A stretch of DNA of 10,904 bases from Chloroflexota bacterium. GTDB taxonomy: Bacteria; Chloroflexota; Anaerolineae; Anaerolineales; UBA11579. A program made the position numbers and the translations under genes. The stretch spans positions 1 to 10,904 of the forward strand of contig DNGN01000082.1 of assembly GCA_003486225.1 (NCBI GenBank). Direction: 5' to 3'. The notes below the pieces were generated by a model that had not been told where the DNA came from, did not search any database, and saw only the letters and a list, made by a program, of their open reading frames with translations. Positions 1 through 7,016 of the stretch are shown one piece after another (position 1 is the stretch's first letter; the number at the start of each line of letters is the position of its first letter).

Positions 1-395
1 TCCGGGTGCCCCTCGGTTTCAATAGCCAGCTTCAGGATCTCTTCATCCGTCATCGGGTTGCCCAGCAGGGCATTGGCGCCCAGCATGCCTGTCAGCATGG
101 CTGCTGAACTGGACCCCATACCGGAGCCCAGGGGAATGCGGTTCAGGCACTCGATCTGCAGCCCTGGGCAGGTTTTACCGGCCTGCTCAAAGAGCTGCAA
201 AGCAGCCTCGGCTACCAGGTTACCCGCATCGGTGGGCAATTTGGCGGCACCTTCCCCCTCTATGCGCATGCTGATCCGGCCATCTTCTGTTAATGTAAAA
301 TCGGCCTCGTTCCAGAGGTTCAGGGCCAACCCCAGCGCATCAAAGCCGGGGCCAAGGTTAGCCGTGGTAGCAGGGACTTTTACATGGATCTTCAT
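1..395 (-). CDS. thrB: Homoserine kinase, N-terminal part (cut by left edge)
   Basis: Homoserine kinase phosphorylates L-homoserine with ATP, giving the substrate of threonine synthase, which is encoded just upstream. The visible 131 residues begin MKIHVKVPATTANLGPGFD, the N-terminal signature of homoserine kinases in the GHMP family. Residues 88-98 (PLGSGMGSSSA) are the glycine/serine-rich ATP phosphate-binding loop. The C-terminal half lies beyond the window. The ATG at 395-393 fits the family N-terminus exactly. It lies 18 bases after the thrC stop codon, so the two genes are almost certainly one transcript and translation may be partly coupled. The ribosome binding site is weak (GGAAAA about 8 bases upstream). 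Other GHMP kinases are possible in principle, but the PATTANLGPGFDALGLAL start and the thrC neighbour make this call firm. Confidence 0.95.
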   Translation of the reverse strand, partial: MKIHVKVPATTANLGPGFDALGLALNLWNEADFTLTEDGRISMRIEGEGAAKLPTDAGNLVAEAALQLFEQAGKTCPGLQIECLNRIPLGSGMGSSSAAMLTGMLGANALLGNPMTDEEILKLAIETEGHP

Positions 396-413
396 GAGTG
401 CGCTTTTCCGGCT

Positions 414-1478
414 TCAGGATCCCGGAAAAAGCTTTTCTCCTAATAAGTCTATATCGGGTGGCAAGACCAGCGGCTTTGGCATGGACTGCGTGATGATCCC
501 TGGGTCTTTCATCCCATGCCCGGTGCAGATGGCCACGATCTCCTTCCCCTGAGGGTCCAGCCTGCCGCTGGCTATCTCCAACGCCAGCCCTGCCAACCCT
601 GCCGCAGAAGCAGGTTCGACCCAAATGCCCTCCAAACGAGCCAACATGCGCTGCATATTGATGATCTGCTCATCGCTGGCGGCCAGGATCCGTCCACCGG
701 AATCCTGCGCGGCTTGCAAAGCCTGCTCCCCGCGTGCTGGTTTGCCAATCCGAATGGCGGTGGCCACCGTCTCAGGCTTCTCGACAGCATGCCCAAGCAC
801 CAGCGGGGCGGCTCCCGCAGCCTGCACACCGATGATTTGCGGCAGGCCGGTAGCCTTCAATTGATGATACTGCCTGAAGCCTGCCCAATAGGCGGTGATA
901 TTGCCGGCATTGCCAACCGGCAGGCACAAGGTATCCGGGGCTTTTCCCAGTGTATCGCAAATTTCAAAGGCCGCGGTTTTTTGGCCTTCAATGCGGTAGG
1001 GGTTGATCGAGTTCACCAGTGCGATCGGATAGCGCTCTGCGAGTTCCACCACCATATCCAGCGCATGGTCAAAAGAGCCATCAATCTGGATCACCTGTGC
1101 TCCGTACGCCACCGCACCGGCCAGCTTCCCGGCCGCAACTTTCCCCTGCGGGATCAGAACGATAGATTTCATGCCCGCCCGTGCGGCATAAGCCGCGGCC
1201 GAAGCCGCCGTGTTGCCGGTCGATGCACAGATCACGGTAGCAGCACCACGCCCAAGGGCTTCGCTGATGGCGGCGGTCATCCCGCGGTCTTTAAAAGAGC
1301 CTGTCGGATTCAAGCCCTCGTACTTGACCCACAATTCAAACCCGCCCCCCAGCTCCCGCATCAGATGCGGAACCGGGATCAATGGCGTGTGCCCCTCCAG
1401 TAAGGTCACATTTCTGCTGTGGGTGGGCAGTTCGAGCAGGGCTCCATACTTGGCAATCAGTCCAGCATAGATGGACAT
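414..1478 (-). CDS. thrC: Threonine synthase
   Basis: A PLP-dependent enzyme that converts O-phosphohomoserine to threonine, the last step of threonine synthesis in the cytoplasm. The 354-residue length matches the short bacterial class. Residues 28-34 (LEGHTPL) form the usual N-terminal segment. K63 in NPTGSFKDRGM is the PLP Schiff-base lysine. ASTGNTAAS at 85-93 and GNAGNITAYW at 189-198 are the substrate and cofactor phosphate loops, and CTGHGMKDPG near the C-terminus is typical of the family. The ATG at 1478 has GGAG five bases upstream. The gene is first in a thrC-thrB operon on the minus strand and diverges from the lipoprotein gene at 1654. A long open frame on the opposite strand (516-1403) is only its shadow. 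Confidence 0.96.
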   Translation of the reverse strand: MSIYAGLIAKYGALLELPTHSRNVTLLEGHTPLIPVPHLMRELGGGFELWVKYEGLNPTGSFKDRGMTAAISEALGRGAATVICASTGNTAASAAAYAARAGMKSIVLIPQGKVAAGKLAGAVAYGAQVIQIDGSFDHALDMVVELAERYPIALVNSINPYRIEGQKTAAFEICDTLGKAPDTLCLPVGNAGNITAYWAGFRQYHQLKATGLPQIIGVQAAGAAPLVLGHAVEKPETVATAIRIGKPARGEQALQAAQDSGGRILAASDEQIINMQRMLARLEGIWVEPASAAGLAGLALEIASGRLDPQGKEIVAICTGHGMKDPGIITQSMPKPLVLPPDIDLLGEKLFPGS

Positions 1479-1517
1479 TTACGCTCCATTTTCCTGAATG
1501 CAATTCTCTTTGCAACT

Positions 1518-1523
1518 ATTGTA
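1518..1523 (-). promoter_or_regulatory. Candidate -10 element for thrC-thrB
   Basis: On the minus strand, TACAAT at 1523-1518 would place a transcript start near 1511, about 33 bases before the thrC ATG. The same TACAAT hexamer serves as candidate -10 for the hydrolase (2799-2804) and spoVS (5846-5851). No convincing -35 is seen at 16-18 bases, so this is a weak call. Confidence 0.35.
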
Positions 1524-1653
1524 AAGGAAATCACCCAGATCATCTGCTTTTTTATCAGGCGAAATTTTCAGAAATCGAACTGAAACGTTGCTAGCACGAT
1601 ATTTACCTTTTTTTTCTAAGGTTTTCGATTTATGATTACACTAGGAGAACGCT

Positions 1654-2367
1654 ATGAAGAAAATCACCCTATTCCTTGCTGTGTTGATGCTGGCTGCGCT
1701 GGCATGTACATCTGTCCAGTTTCAAGATCCATCCAAAACTCAAACCACTTCCGACCAGCCCGATGCCCTGGCAACCATATTGGCCGATCCGGCTTACCAG
1801 GCCCAGTCCACCCAGGAAGCGCTTGATCAGGCCGCGGATATGTCCGACGATCAGCCCGAACCAACCGCCCAAACCGAGCCCAGCCAACAACCAGGCTCAG
1901 CAGTCGCCTCCCTGACCCCTACGACCGCCGAGACACCCGAAGCGACCCCCACCTACAGTGGTTTTCCCACTGCAATCCCGCTGCCAAATCCCCGGGTTAC
2001 AGACTTTACCACCTGTCTGAACGAGTGTCTGTCCGATGGCTCAAACCACCAGACCAGCTTCCCGGTCAAAACAGAGCTTATCCACTTCCGGTTTGAATTT
2101 GATGAATTCCCGATCAGCGCTCCTTATACGCGGGTCTGGACCAGGAACGGGGTTGAATGGGTGCGTTATACCTGCTATTGGCCCGGACCAGAAAGCGGCG
2201 TGGAAGAGATTACCCTCACAGATCCACTGGGACTGCCGTCAGGCAACTGGAATGTGGTCATTACCATCAATGGCGTTGAAGTGGTCAACGAGGATCTCAA
2301 GATCGAAGGCAGCTGGAATCAATGGTCCCCACCCGGATATTTCAATTCCTGTTACGGCAAGCGCTGA
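1654..2367 (+). CDS. Secreted lipoprotein with Pro/Thr-rich stalk, unknown function
   Basis: The family is not recognised. Residues 1-18 (MKKITLFLAVLMLAALAC) are a clear lipoprotein signal peptide: two lysines, a hydrophobic core and a LALAC-type lipobox with C18 as the lipidated residue, so the protein should be anchored outside the cytoplasmic membrane. Residues 19-110 are low-complexity, rich in Gln, Asp, Pro, Thr and Glu, and look like a flexible stalk. Residues 111-237 form a compact, probably beta-rich domain: alternating hydrophobic strands, a PSGNWNVVITINGVEV stretch (195-210) like the last strands of an Ig-like or beta-sandwich fold, and four cysteines (C121, C125, C174, C233) that could make disulfides. 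Aromatic residues are frequent (W162, W169, W176, W221, W224), as in ligand- or sugar-binding surfaces. AGGAG at 1643-1647 lies six bases before the ATG; a possible -10 (TATGAT, 1631-1636) lacks a good -35. The cupin gene follows after 39 bases, probably on the same transcript. Confidence 0.85.
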   Translation: MKKITLFLAVLMLAALACTSVQFQDPSKTQTTSDQPDALATILADPAYQAQSTQEALDQAADMSDDQPEPTAQTEPSQQPGSAVASLTPTTAETPEATPTYSGFPTAIPLPNPRVTDFTTCLNECLSDGSNHQTSFPVKTELIHFRFEFDEFPISAPYTRVWTRNGVEWVRYTCYWPGPESGVEEITLTDPLGLPSGNWNVVITINGVEVVNEDLKIEGSWNQWSPPGYFNSCYGKR

Positions 2368-2406
2368 GTCCTGTTGCATTAACCGCTAAAAAGAAAGAAG
2401 GTCCGT

Positions 2407-2745
2407 ATGCCGCTCGTTGATTTGAACAAAATCGCTGCCATCGAGATTGTTCCTGGATACCATGCCCGTTTCGTCCACAGCGACAATATGACAGTCGCCC
2501 ACTGGCAGATCGAGCAGGACGCGGCCCTGCCAGAACACAGCCATCCGCACGAGCAAATCGTGAATGTCATCAGTGGGGAATTCGATCTCACGGTCAATGG
2601 GGTGATCTTTCATCTCGTCCCCGGCAATGTCTTTGTTATCCCAGGCGGGGTTCCCCATGCCGGAAAAGCGGTCACCCCCTGCCACCTGATAGACGTCTTC
2701 CACCCCGTGCGTGAGGATTACCGTTCAATCCCGGCCCCTGGCTAA
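2407..2745 (+). CDS. Small single-domain cupin protein
   Basis: A 112-residue cupin, a one-domain beta-barrel that normally holds a divalent metal. Cupin motif 1 is at 42-57: H44, H46 and Q50 (with E49 next to it) are the likely metal ligands, followed by a G57-E58 turn. Motif 2 at 73-87 (GNVFVIPGGVPHAGK) supplies the last histidine, H84. The DVFHPVREDY ending at 96-105 is common in small bacterial cupin_2 proteins. The substrate cannot be told from sequence: such proteins include sugar isomerases, dioxygenase-like enzymes and uncharacterised sensors. There is no signal peptide, so it is cytoplasmic. AAGG five bases before the ATG is the ribosome binding site. It lies 39 bases downstream of the lipoprotein gene with no terminator between, suggesting cotranscription. 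Confidence 0.88.
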   Translation: MPLVDLNKIAAIEIVPGYHARFVHSDNMTVAHWQIEQDAALPEHSHPHEQIVNVISGEFDLTVNGVIFHLVPGNVFVIPGGVPHAGKAVTPCHLIDVFHPVREDYRSIPAPG

Positions 2746-2795
2746 CAGACCACACCTGGTCCTTCATTTCCCCTCTGAGAAGATTCAACAACATC

Positions 2796-2804
2796 TGGTA
2801 CAAT
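2796..2804 (+). promoter_or_regulatory. Extended -10 promoter for the alpha/beta hydrolase
   Basis: TGGTACAAT at 2796-2804 reads as an extended -10 element (TG, one base, then TACAAT). Transcription would begin near 2811, about 36 bases before the hydrolase ATG at 2847. The region at -35 is poor, as is often seen with extended -10 promoters. It suggests that the hydrolase can be expressed independently of the upstream lipoprotein-cupin pair. Confidence 0.45.
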
Positions 2805-2846
2805 TTTTAACAGAGCGTATGTTGACTCCAATCAGGGAGTGGACAA

Positions 2847-3797
2847 ATGGACCAGGAAACTCGAAAAAAGGTCCTTGCAGCGGCAGCTGCCGGGATCGGT
2901 GCTGCAACAGCCAGTTGGGGACTGCGACAGCTGCTTTCCCATTATAAAAAAGAGCGGGAAAATTCCTTGCTAAAGCTGGCGGCCAACAGCCAGATCGTAG
3001 AGACTGCCAAAGGCCCGGTTGAAATATCGATCAGCGGCAGCGGTCCGCCAGTGTTGGTGGTGCACGGGGCCGCCGGGGGCTACGACCAGGGTAAAATTCA
3101 GGCTGAAGCCTTTGAAGAGATCACTTATATTGCTGTATCCCGCCCAGGCTATTTGCGTACCCCCTTGAGCACAGGCCGCTCCCCCTCAGAACAAGCCGAT
3201 GCCATGGCTGCCTTGCTGGATGCATTGCAGATTGAAAAAGCCACCCTCATCGGGACCTCCACCGGGGGAATGGTGGGGCTTTACTTTGCCCTGCTGCACC
3301 CACAGCGCTGCCGGGCCTTGGTGCTGATCTCGGCGGTTAATGCCCCGCTGCCCGTATATTTTTCTTCCCTGGCAGTGTTTTCTCCACTGATCGCTGAAGA
3401 TTTCATCCCCTGGGCCCTGATGAATACTGAAAACCTCTTGCGTGTCCGCCCGGACCTGCGCAAACAGCTCTCAACCCAGCCAGAAAAGCTGGAACTGATT
3501 GATGAATTGATCGAGACGGCTTACCCAACCTCTCTGCGGCTCTCCGGTATGATCAACGATGCCAACCAGATCGACCACCTGGGAAACATCCCGCTTGAAA
3601 ATATCGATGTGCCGACCCTGGTCATCCACGGCACTAAGGACGAAATGGTCCCCTTCCAGCAGGGCGTACGGAGTGCGGCCCGTATCCCCAAGGCCAGTTT
3701 CCTGCCAGTTTTTGAAGGCACCCATTACTGCGCCCTGACCCATCTCGAACTGACCTTTCCGGCCATCAAACACTTTATTGCCCAACACCAGCAATAG
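2847..3797 (+). CDS. Alpha/beta hydrolase with N-terminal membrane anchor
   Basis: A 316-residue alpha/beta-hydrolase-fold protein, probably an esterase, lipase-like or C-C hydrolase; the substrate is unknown. The catalytic triad is visible: S138 in the nucleophile elbow GTSTGG (136-141), D265 in HGTKDEMVPF and H293 in EGTHYC. HG at 73-74 is the oxyanion-hole segment. Residues about 9-30 are an Ala/Gly-rich hydrophobic stretch after a charged start (MDQETRKK), which could be an uncleaved membrane anchor; it is short and only moderately hydrophobic, so a soluble protein is also possible. The cap region, about 165-245, contains several aromatic residues. GGGAG at 2835-2839, seven bases before the ATG, supports this start. 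The 101-base gap to the cupin holds a candidate promoter, so the gene may be its own transcription unit. Confidence 0.88.
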   Translation: MDQETRKKVLAAAAAGIGAATASWGLRQLLSHYKKERENSLLKLAANSQIVETAKGPVEISISGSGPPVLVVHGAAGGYDQGKIQAEAFEEITYIAVSRPGYLRTPLSTGRSPSEQADAMAALLDALQIEKATLIGTSTGGMVGLYFALLHPQRCRALVLISAVNAPLPVYFSSLAVFSPLIAEDFIPWALMNTENLLRVRPDLRKQLSTQPEKLELIDELIETAYPTSLRLSGMINDANQIDHLGNIPLENIDVPTLVIHGTKDEMVPFQQGVRSAARIPKASFLPVFEGTHYCALTHLELTFPAIKHFIAQHQQ

Positions 3798-3916
3798 CCC
3801 CAAACACGCCTTAAATTATGCAAGCCGGCAGACAGCAAAACCCTGTTCAAAATAACCCAACAGCACTAGAATCAAGGTATGGATGATTATCCAAGTACCA
3901 ATTTTAAATATCCTCT

Positions 3917-3953
3917 GAGAGCCTGATACAGATCATTCTGCTTCACGGCTCTC
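3917..3953 (+). promoter_or_regulatory. Hairpin in the mgtE leader
   Basis: GAGAGCC at 3917-3923 is exactly complementary to GGCTCTC at 3947-3953. The 23-base interior contains a second small stem, CAGA/TCTG at 3929-3932 and 3937-3940 around a TCAT loop, giving a two-tier hairpin with an internal loop. It ends 12 bases before the Shine-Dalgarno sequence of mgtE. No T-run follows, so it is not a simple terminator. Because mgtE genes are often controlled by magnesium through leader RNA, a regulatory role is plausible, but I do not recognise the M-box consensus here. Confidence 0.45.
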
Positions 3954-3965
3954 TATGCACATGTC

Positions 3966-3972
3966 AGGAGGT
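3966..3972 (+). promoter_or_regulatory. Strong ribosome binding site setting the GTG start of mgtE
   Basis: AGGAGGT, fully complementary to the 16S rRNA tail, ends five bases before the GTG at 3978. This fixes the non-ATG start of mgtE and is the strongest Shine-Dalgarno sequence in the window. Confidence 0.85.
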
Positions 3973-3977
3973 CCGCT

Positions 3978-5339
3978 GTGGCGCAGAACATATTCGCGAT
4001 ACAATCTCTTGCGGAAAGAATTCGCACCTTGCTTGAACTGGGGGAATTAAAAGAAGCGGTTCATCTCATTCAAGACGAACACCCGGCAGATATTGCAGAC
4101 CTGTTCGAGTTGCTGGACGAGGAACAGCGCACTTTGCTTTTCCAGGAATTGAATTTGGAGGATGCCGGTGAAGTGCTGGATGAGATCAACACTGAAGCCA
4201 CCATCGAGCTGATTGATTCCGTTCCCGACGAGTCGATTGCAGACATTCTGGAGACCCTGCCAGTAAACGATGCCGTCGAAGTCCTCTCGGAACTCCAATC
4301 CAAACGCGCTGAGCAAATCCTCAACCTGATCGAACCCAAAGATGCCATGGAAATCAGCCGGCTGATGGCCTACCCCGACCAGTCTGCCGGCCGCCTGATG
4401 ACCACCGAAGTGATCCGCATCCAGCAGGATTGGAGTGTTCAGAATACCCTCGATTATTTGCGAAAAATGCATGATACCTCGGAGATTCTGACCTACCTGT
4501 ATGTCGTCGATAAACTTGAGCATCTGGTTGGGGTGCTATCACTGCGCACCCTGGTGATGCAAAATCCGGAAGTGATCGTCCGCAATATTATGGATCCGGA
4601 CGTGATAGCTGTAGATGTCATGGCAGACCAGGAAGAAGCCGCCAGACTGGTGGAACACTACGACTTCTATGCCATTCCGGTGGTGGACTCAGCCCAGCGC
4701 TTTATCGGGGTCATCACCCACGACGATGTGGTGGACATCATCCAGGAAGAATTCACCGAAGACATCCAGCGCCTGGGTGGCCCTCAGCCCTTAGAAAGCG
4801 AATACCTGGCCTCTTCAGTATTGACCGTCTTCCAGAAGCGCATCAGCTGGCTGCTGGTCCTGTTCCTCACCTCCATGCTGACCGGCTCTGTAATGCGTTT
4901 TTACGAACACGACCTGCAAACAGTGGTGGCGCTATCATTCTTCATCCCGCTCCTGATCGGCACCGGCGGCAACTCTGGTTCGCAGACCACCAGCACAATC
5001 GTACGCGCAATCGCCATGCGGGAAGTGCTGTTCAAGGATATTTGGCGCCTGGTCTGGCACGAAATGCGGGCGGGTTTCTTGCTGGGAATCGCCATGGGCA
5101 TCATTGGGTTGGGCCGCGCCCTGCTCTGGGATTCCGGAGTTCCCTTAGCCCTGACCATTGCAGCCGCCTTATTTGCCATCGTGCTCTGGGCCAACGTCAT
5201 CGGGGCCATGCTTCCCATGCTGGCCTCTAAGCTCAGGGTGGATCCGGCTGTCATTTCCGGGCCAGTGATGAGCACCCTGGTGGATGCAACCGGTTTGATC
5301 ATCTATTTTAATTTGGCGCGCTGGATTATTGGTCTTTAA
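3978..5339 (+). CDS. mgtE: Magnesium channel/transporter MgtE
   Basis: A homodimeric inner-membrane Mg2+ channel that closes when cytosolic Mg2+ is high. The 453 residues match the family length and order: an acidic helical N domain (about 1-130), two CBS domains (about 141-195 and 203-257) that sense Mg2+ at acidic interfaces, a connecting helix, and a C-terminal domain of about five membrane helices (286-453). The family signature PLLIGTGGNSGSQ is at 324-336. In the last helices, DPAVISGPVMSTLVDATG includes D436, likely equivalent to the pore-lining Asp432 of the Thermus thermophilus channel. The start is GTG with a perfect AGGAGGT. The 180-base upstream gap holds a leader hairpin and a weak possible promoter (TTCAAA 3846, TAGAAT 3867, spacer only 15). 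The gene is monocistronic, closed by a strong terminator. Confidence 0.97.
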   Translation: MAQNIFAIQSLAERIRTLLELGELKEAVHLIQDEHPADIADLFELLDEEQRTLLFQELNLEDAGEVLDEINTEATIELIDSVPDESIADILETLPVNDAVEVLSELQSKRAEQILNLIEPKDAMEISRLMAYPDQSAGRLMTTEVIRIQQDWSVQNTLDYLRKMHDTSEILTYLYVVDKLEHLVGVLSLRTLVMQNPEVIVRNIMDPDVIAVDVMADQEEAARLVEHYDFYAIPVVDSAQRFIGVITHDDVVDIIQEEFTEDIQRLGGPQPLESEYLASSVLTVFQKRISWLLVLFLTSMLTGSVMRFYEHDLQTVVALSFFIPLLIGTGGNSGSQTTSTIVRAIAMREVLFKDIWRLVWHEMRAGFLLGIAMGIIGLGRALLWDSGVPLALTIAAALFAIVLWANVIGAMLPMLASKLRVDPAVISGPVMSTLVDATGLIIYFNLARWIIGL

Positions 5340-5452
5340 GAAAAGGTTTTGCATGGCAGCTCCGCTTTACCCAAAGCAAACCGCCAGGCTCAACGGCAAA
5401 TAAGTTAAAATGAAGATTGTACAAATACCTGTATGGTGGCTGAGTTAAATGT

Positions 5453-5483
5453 AAAATCTCTGGTGATGACCAGAGATTTTTTT
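5453..5483 (+). terminator. Intrinsic terminator after mgtE, probably bidirectional
   Basis: A perfect 12-bp stem (5453-5464 with 5469-5480) closes a GATG loop and runs into T residues to 5483. The A/T bases at the stem ends supply a U-tract on both strands, so it can also stop the convergent spoVS transcript, whose stop codon is at 5499. It lies 114 bases past the mgtE stop; I see no gene in the intervening stretch. Confidence 0.93.
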
Positions 5484-5498
5484 AATAGTGAAAATCAA

Positions 5499-5768
5499 CT
5501 AAGCCAGAATGCGCTCTTCGACAGTGATCTTGATCGCGGTGCGAACTTTATCATCGATCTCCACGTCGGTAAACTCGGCAAAAAAGATAACTTCGAAACC
5601 ATCCTCTGCAAGATACCCTCGAGAGAGCACCAACGCTTTAATTGCCTGATTTACTGCACCTGCACCTATCGCTTGAATTTCGGCACGTTTATTCTCTCGA
5701 AATACTCCGGCTATCGCGCCAGCCACCGCAGATGTTCTTGATGTTCCAGATACTTTGATTACATCCAT
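5499..5768 (-). CDS. spoVS: Stage V sporulation protein S family protein
   Basis: An 89-residue protein of the SpoVS family, which has an Alba-like fold and is thought to bind nucleic acid. The sequence follows the family closely: MDVIKVSGTSRTSAVAGAIAG at the N-terminus, then RAEIQAIGAGAVNQAIKAL (38-56 region) and the FTDVEID...RTAIKITVE ending. In Bacillus it influences late sporulation, but it also occurs in non-sporulating bacteria, including Chloroflexi and Thermus relatives, where its role is unclear. I chose the ATG at 5768 over an upstream ATG at 5798 because AAGGAG lies six bases before it and the family N-terminus begins there. It has its own promoter in the gap after wecB and shares the terminator with mgtE. 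Confidence 0.94.
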   Translation of the reverse strand: MDVIKVSGTSRTSAVAGAIAGVFRENKRAEIQAIGAGAVNQAIKALVLSRGYLAEDGFEVIFFAEFTDVEIDDKVRTAIKITVEERILA

Positions 5769-5811
5769 GTTCTGCTCCTTGCAAACCAATTTTAACAATA
5801 CGCATTTAGGC

Positions 5812-5830
5812 GGAGATGGATCAAATCTCC
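5812..5830 (-). promoter_or_regulatory. Small stem in the spoVS 5' leader
   Basis: GGAGAT at one end pairs with ATCTCC at the other around a seven-base loop. It sits in the predicted 70-base leader of spoVS, about 10 bases from the predicted transcript start. A stem here could stabilise the message or be a small control element; with only six base pairs it may also be chance. Confidence 0.3.
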
Positions 5831-5845
5831 CACTGAGTTGTATTC

Positions 5846-5874
5846 ATTGTACAGGATTTTTAAAACTGAATCAA
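5846..5874 (-). promoter_or_regulatory. Promoter of spoVS
   Basis: On the minus strand TTGATT (5874-5869) and TACAAT (5851-5846) are separated by exactly 17 bases, close to the housekeeping sigma consensus. Transcription would start near 5840, giving a leader of about 72 bases before the spoVS ATG. It implies that spoVS is expressed independently of the SAM hydrolase-epimerase operon that ends just upstream. Confidence 0.7.
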
Positions 5875-5894
5875 GATTCCGCTTTAAGTCTTAT

Positions 5895-7016
5895 TTAGAT
5901 TTTAAATTTGTTCTTCCCCAGCACCATTTTCAAACTTTCAACCACCCGACCCGCTGTTTGCCCATCCCAAAGTTGGGGGCGCGCGTAGGAGCGGACCCCG
6001 GTTGCCAAAATTTGGCCCACCTGGTCAGCAAGCTGCTCCGCAGTGGATAGTGCGTTGGTGCCTTCCAGGATCGTGATCGGCCTTTCGGTATTGGGGCGCA
6101 GCGTCAGGCATGGGATGCCGAGATAGGTGGTCTCCTCCTGAATGCCCCCTGAATCGGTGATGGTTAATTTGGCTTGCTGCACTAAAGACATGAAGGGGAT
6201 ATAGCTGACCGGCTCCAGCAGGATCACTTCCTCATCCTGCTCCAGCTGGGACCACAACCCAAAGGCGTTCAGCCGCTGACGGGTGCGCGGGTGCACCGGG
6301 AAGATCAACTTGAGGTCTTTGGCAACCGCTAACAAACTCGCCACCAATGGGCGCAGCGTGTCTTCCTGGTCCACATTGGACGGGCGGTGGAGGGTGACAA
6401 GCGCATAGCTGCCAGCCGAAACCCCCAACTGGGACAGCATTGGGTCGGCGCTGATCTTCTGACGCAGCATCTCGTAAGCATCCATCATGATATTGCCCAC
6501 CCGGACAATGCGCGCTTCTGGCACGCCCTCGATGCGCAAATTTTCATCTGCATCAGGCGAGGGAGTCCACAGCAGGTCACTTAAAGCATCGGTCACAATG
6601 CGGTTGATCTCCTCAGGCATTGTGCGGTCGCCGCTGCGCAAACCAGCTTCAAGGTGCGCTACGGGCAGCAGCAGTTTTTTGGCTGTAATGGTCACGGCCA
6701 TGGTGGAATTCACATCTCCCACCACCACAATATAATCCGGGGGATCCGCCAAACATACCTTTTCATAAGCCAACATCACATTGGCAGTTTGTTCCGCGTG
6801 CGTGCCCGAACCGATGCCCAGGTAAATGTCTGGGGTGGGCAAATTCAGGTCGGCCAGGATATCTGAAGACATGTTGGCATCGTAATGCTGGCCGGTGTGC
6901 ACCAGCAGCGGGTGCGCCCATCCCTGGCGGATAAGTTCATGGTACAGTGGAGCGACCTTCATAAAATTTGGACGGGCGGCACAGATCAGGTGAATTTTGG
7001 GTTTTACGGTCATCAT
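5895..7016 (-). CDS. wecB: UDP-N-acetylglucosamine 2-epimerase (non-hydrolysing)
   Basis: Interconverts UDP-GlcNAc and UDP-ManNAc in the cytoplasm, supplying ManNAc-type sugars for cell-surface polysaccharide or glycan. The 373 residues match the WecB/MnaA length. Residues equivalent to the known catalytic set are present: D101 in VVGDVNST, E123 in HLEAGLRS, E136 in MPEEINR and H210 in LHRPSNV. The C-terminal nucleotide-binding motif DSGGIQEE is at 288-295, followed by the usual PNTERP and EGTN segments. The start overlaps the stop of the SAM hydrolase gene by four bases (ATGA at 7016-7013); a second ATG follows directly, so either may be used. This overlap implies translational coupling. No glycosyltransferase or polysaccharide genes are visible nearby, so its end product is unknown. 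Confidence 0.95.
   Translation of the reverse strand: MMTVKPKIHLICAARPNFMKVAPLYHELIRQGWAHPLLVHTGQHYDANMSSDILADLNLPTPDIYLGIGSGTHAEQTANVMLAYEKVCLADPPDYIVVVGDVNSTMAVTITAKKLLLPVAHLEAGLRSGDRTMPEEINRIVTDALSDLLWTPSPDADENLRIEGVPEARIVRVGNIMMDAYEMLRQKISADPMLSQLGVSAGSYALVTLHRPSNVDQEDTLRPLVASLLAVAKDLKLIFPVHPRTRQRLNAFGLWSQLEQDEEVILLEPVSYIPFMSLVQQAKLTITDSGGIQEETTYLGIPCLTLRPNTERPITILEGTNALSTAEQLADQVGQILATGVRSYARPQLWDGQTAGRVVESLKMVLGKNKFKI

Noticed and set aside
58..552. A 164-codon open frame on the plus strand across thrB and the end of thrC
   Set aside because: It spans two clear minus-strand genes and the gap between them; no plausible start signal or motif.
516..1403. A 295-codon open frame on the plus strand opposite thrC
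   Set aside because: It lies wholly within thrC, whose active-site motifs are all intact; the translation is rich in His, Arg and Pro and matches no family.
1589..1596. TGCTAGCA palindrome between thrC and the lipoprotein gene
   Set aside because: Eight bases without flanking symmetry is expected by chance; its position between divergent genes is the only argument for it.
3798..3977. M-box (ykoK) riboswitch upstream of mgtE
   Set aside because: The gap is about the right length but I cannot find the conserved M-box core; only the single hairpin can be supported.
5433..5741. A plus-strand open frame opposite spoVS
   Set aside because: It starts upstream of the mgtE terminator, reads through the terminator stem and is antisense to the well-supported spoVS.
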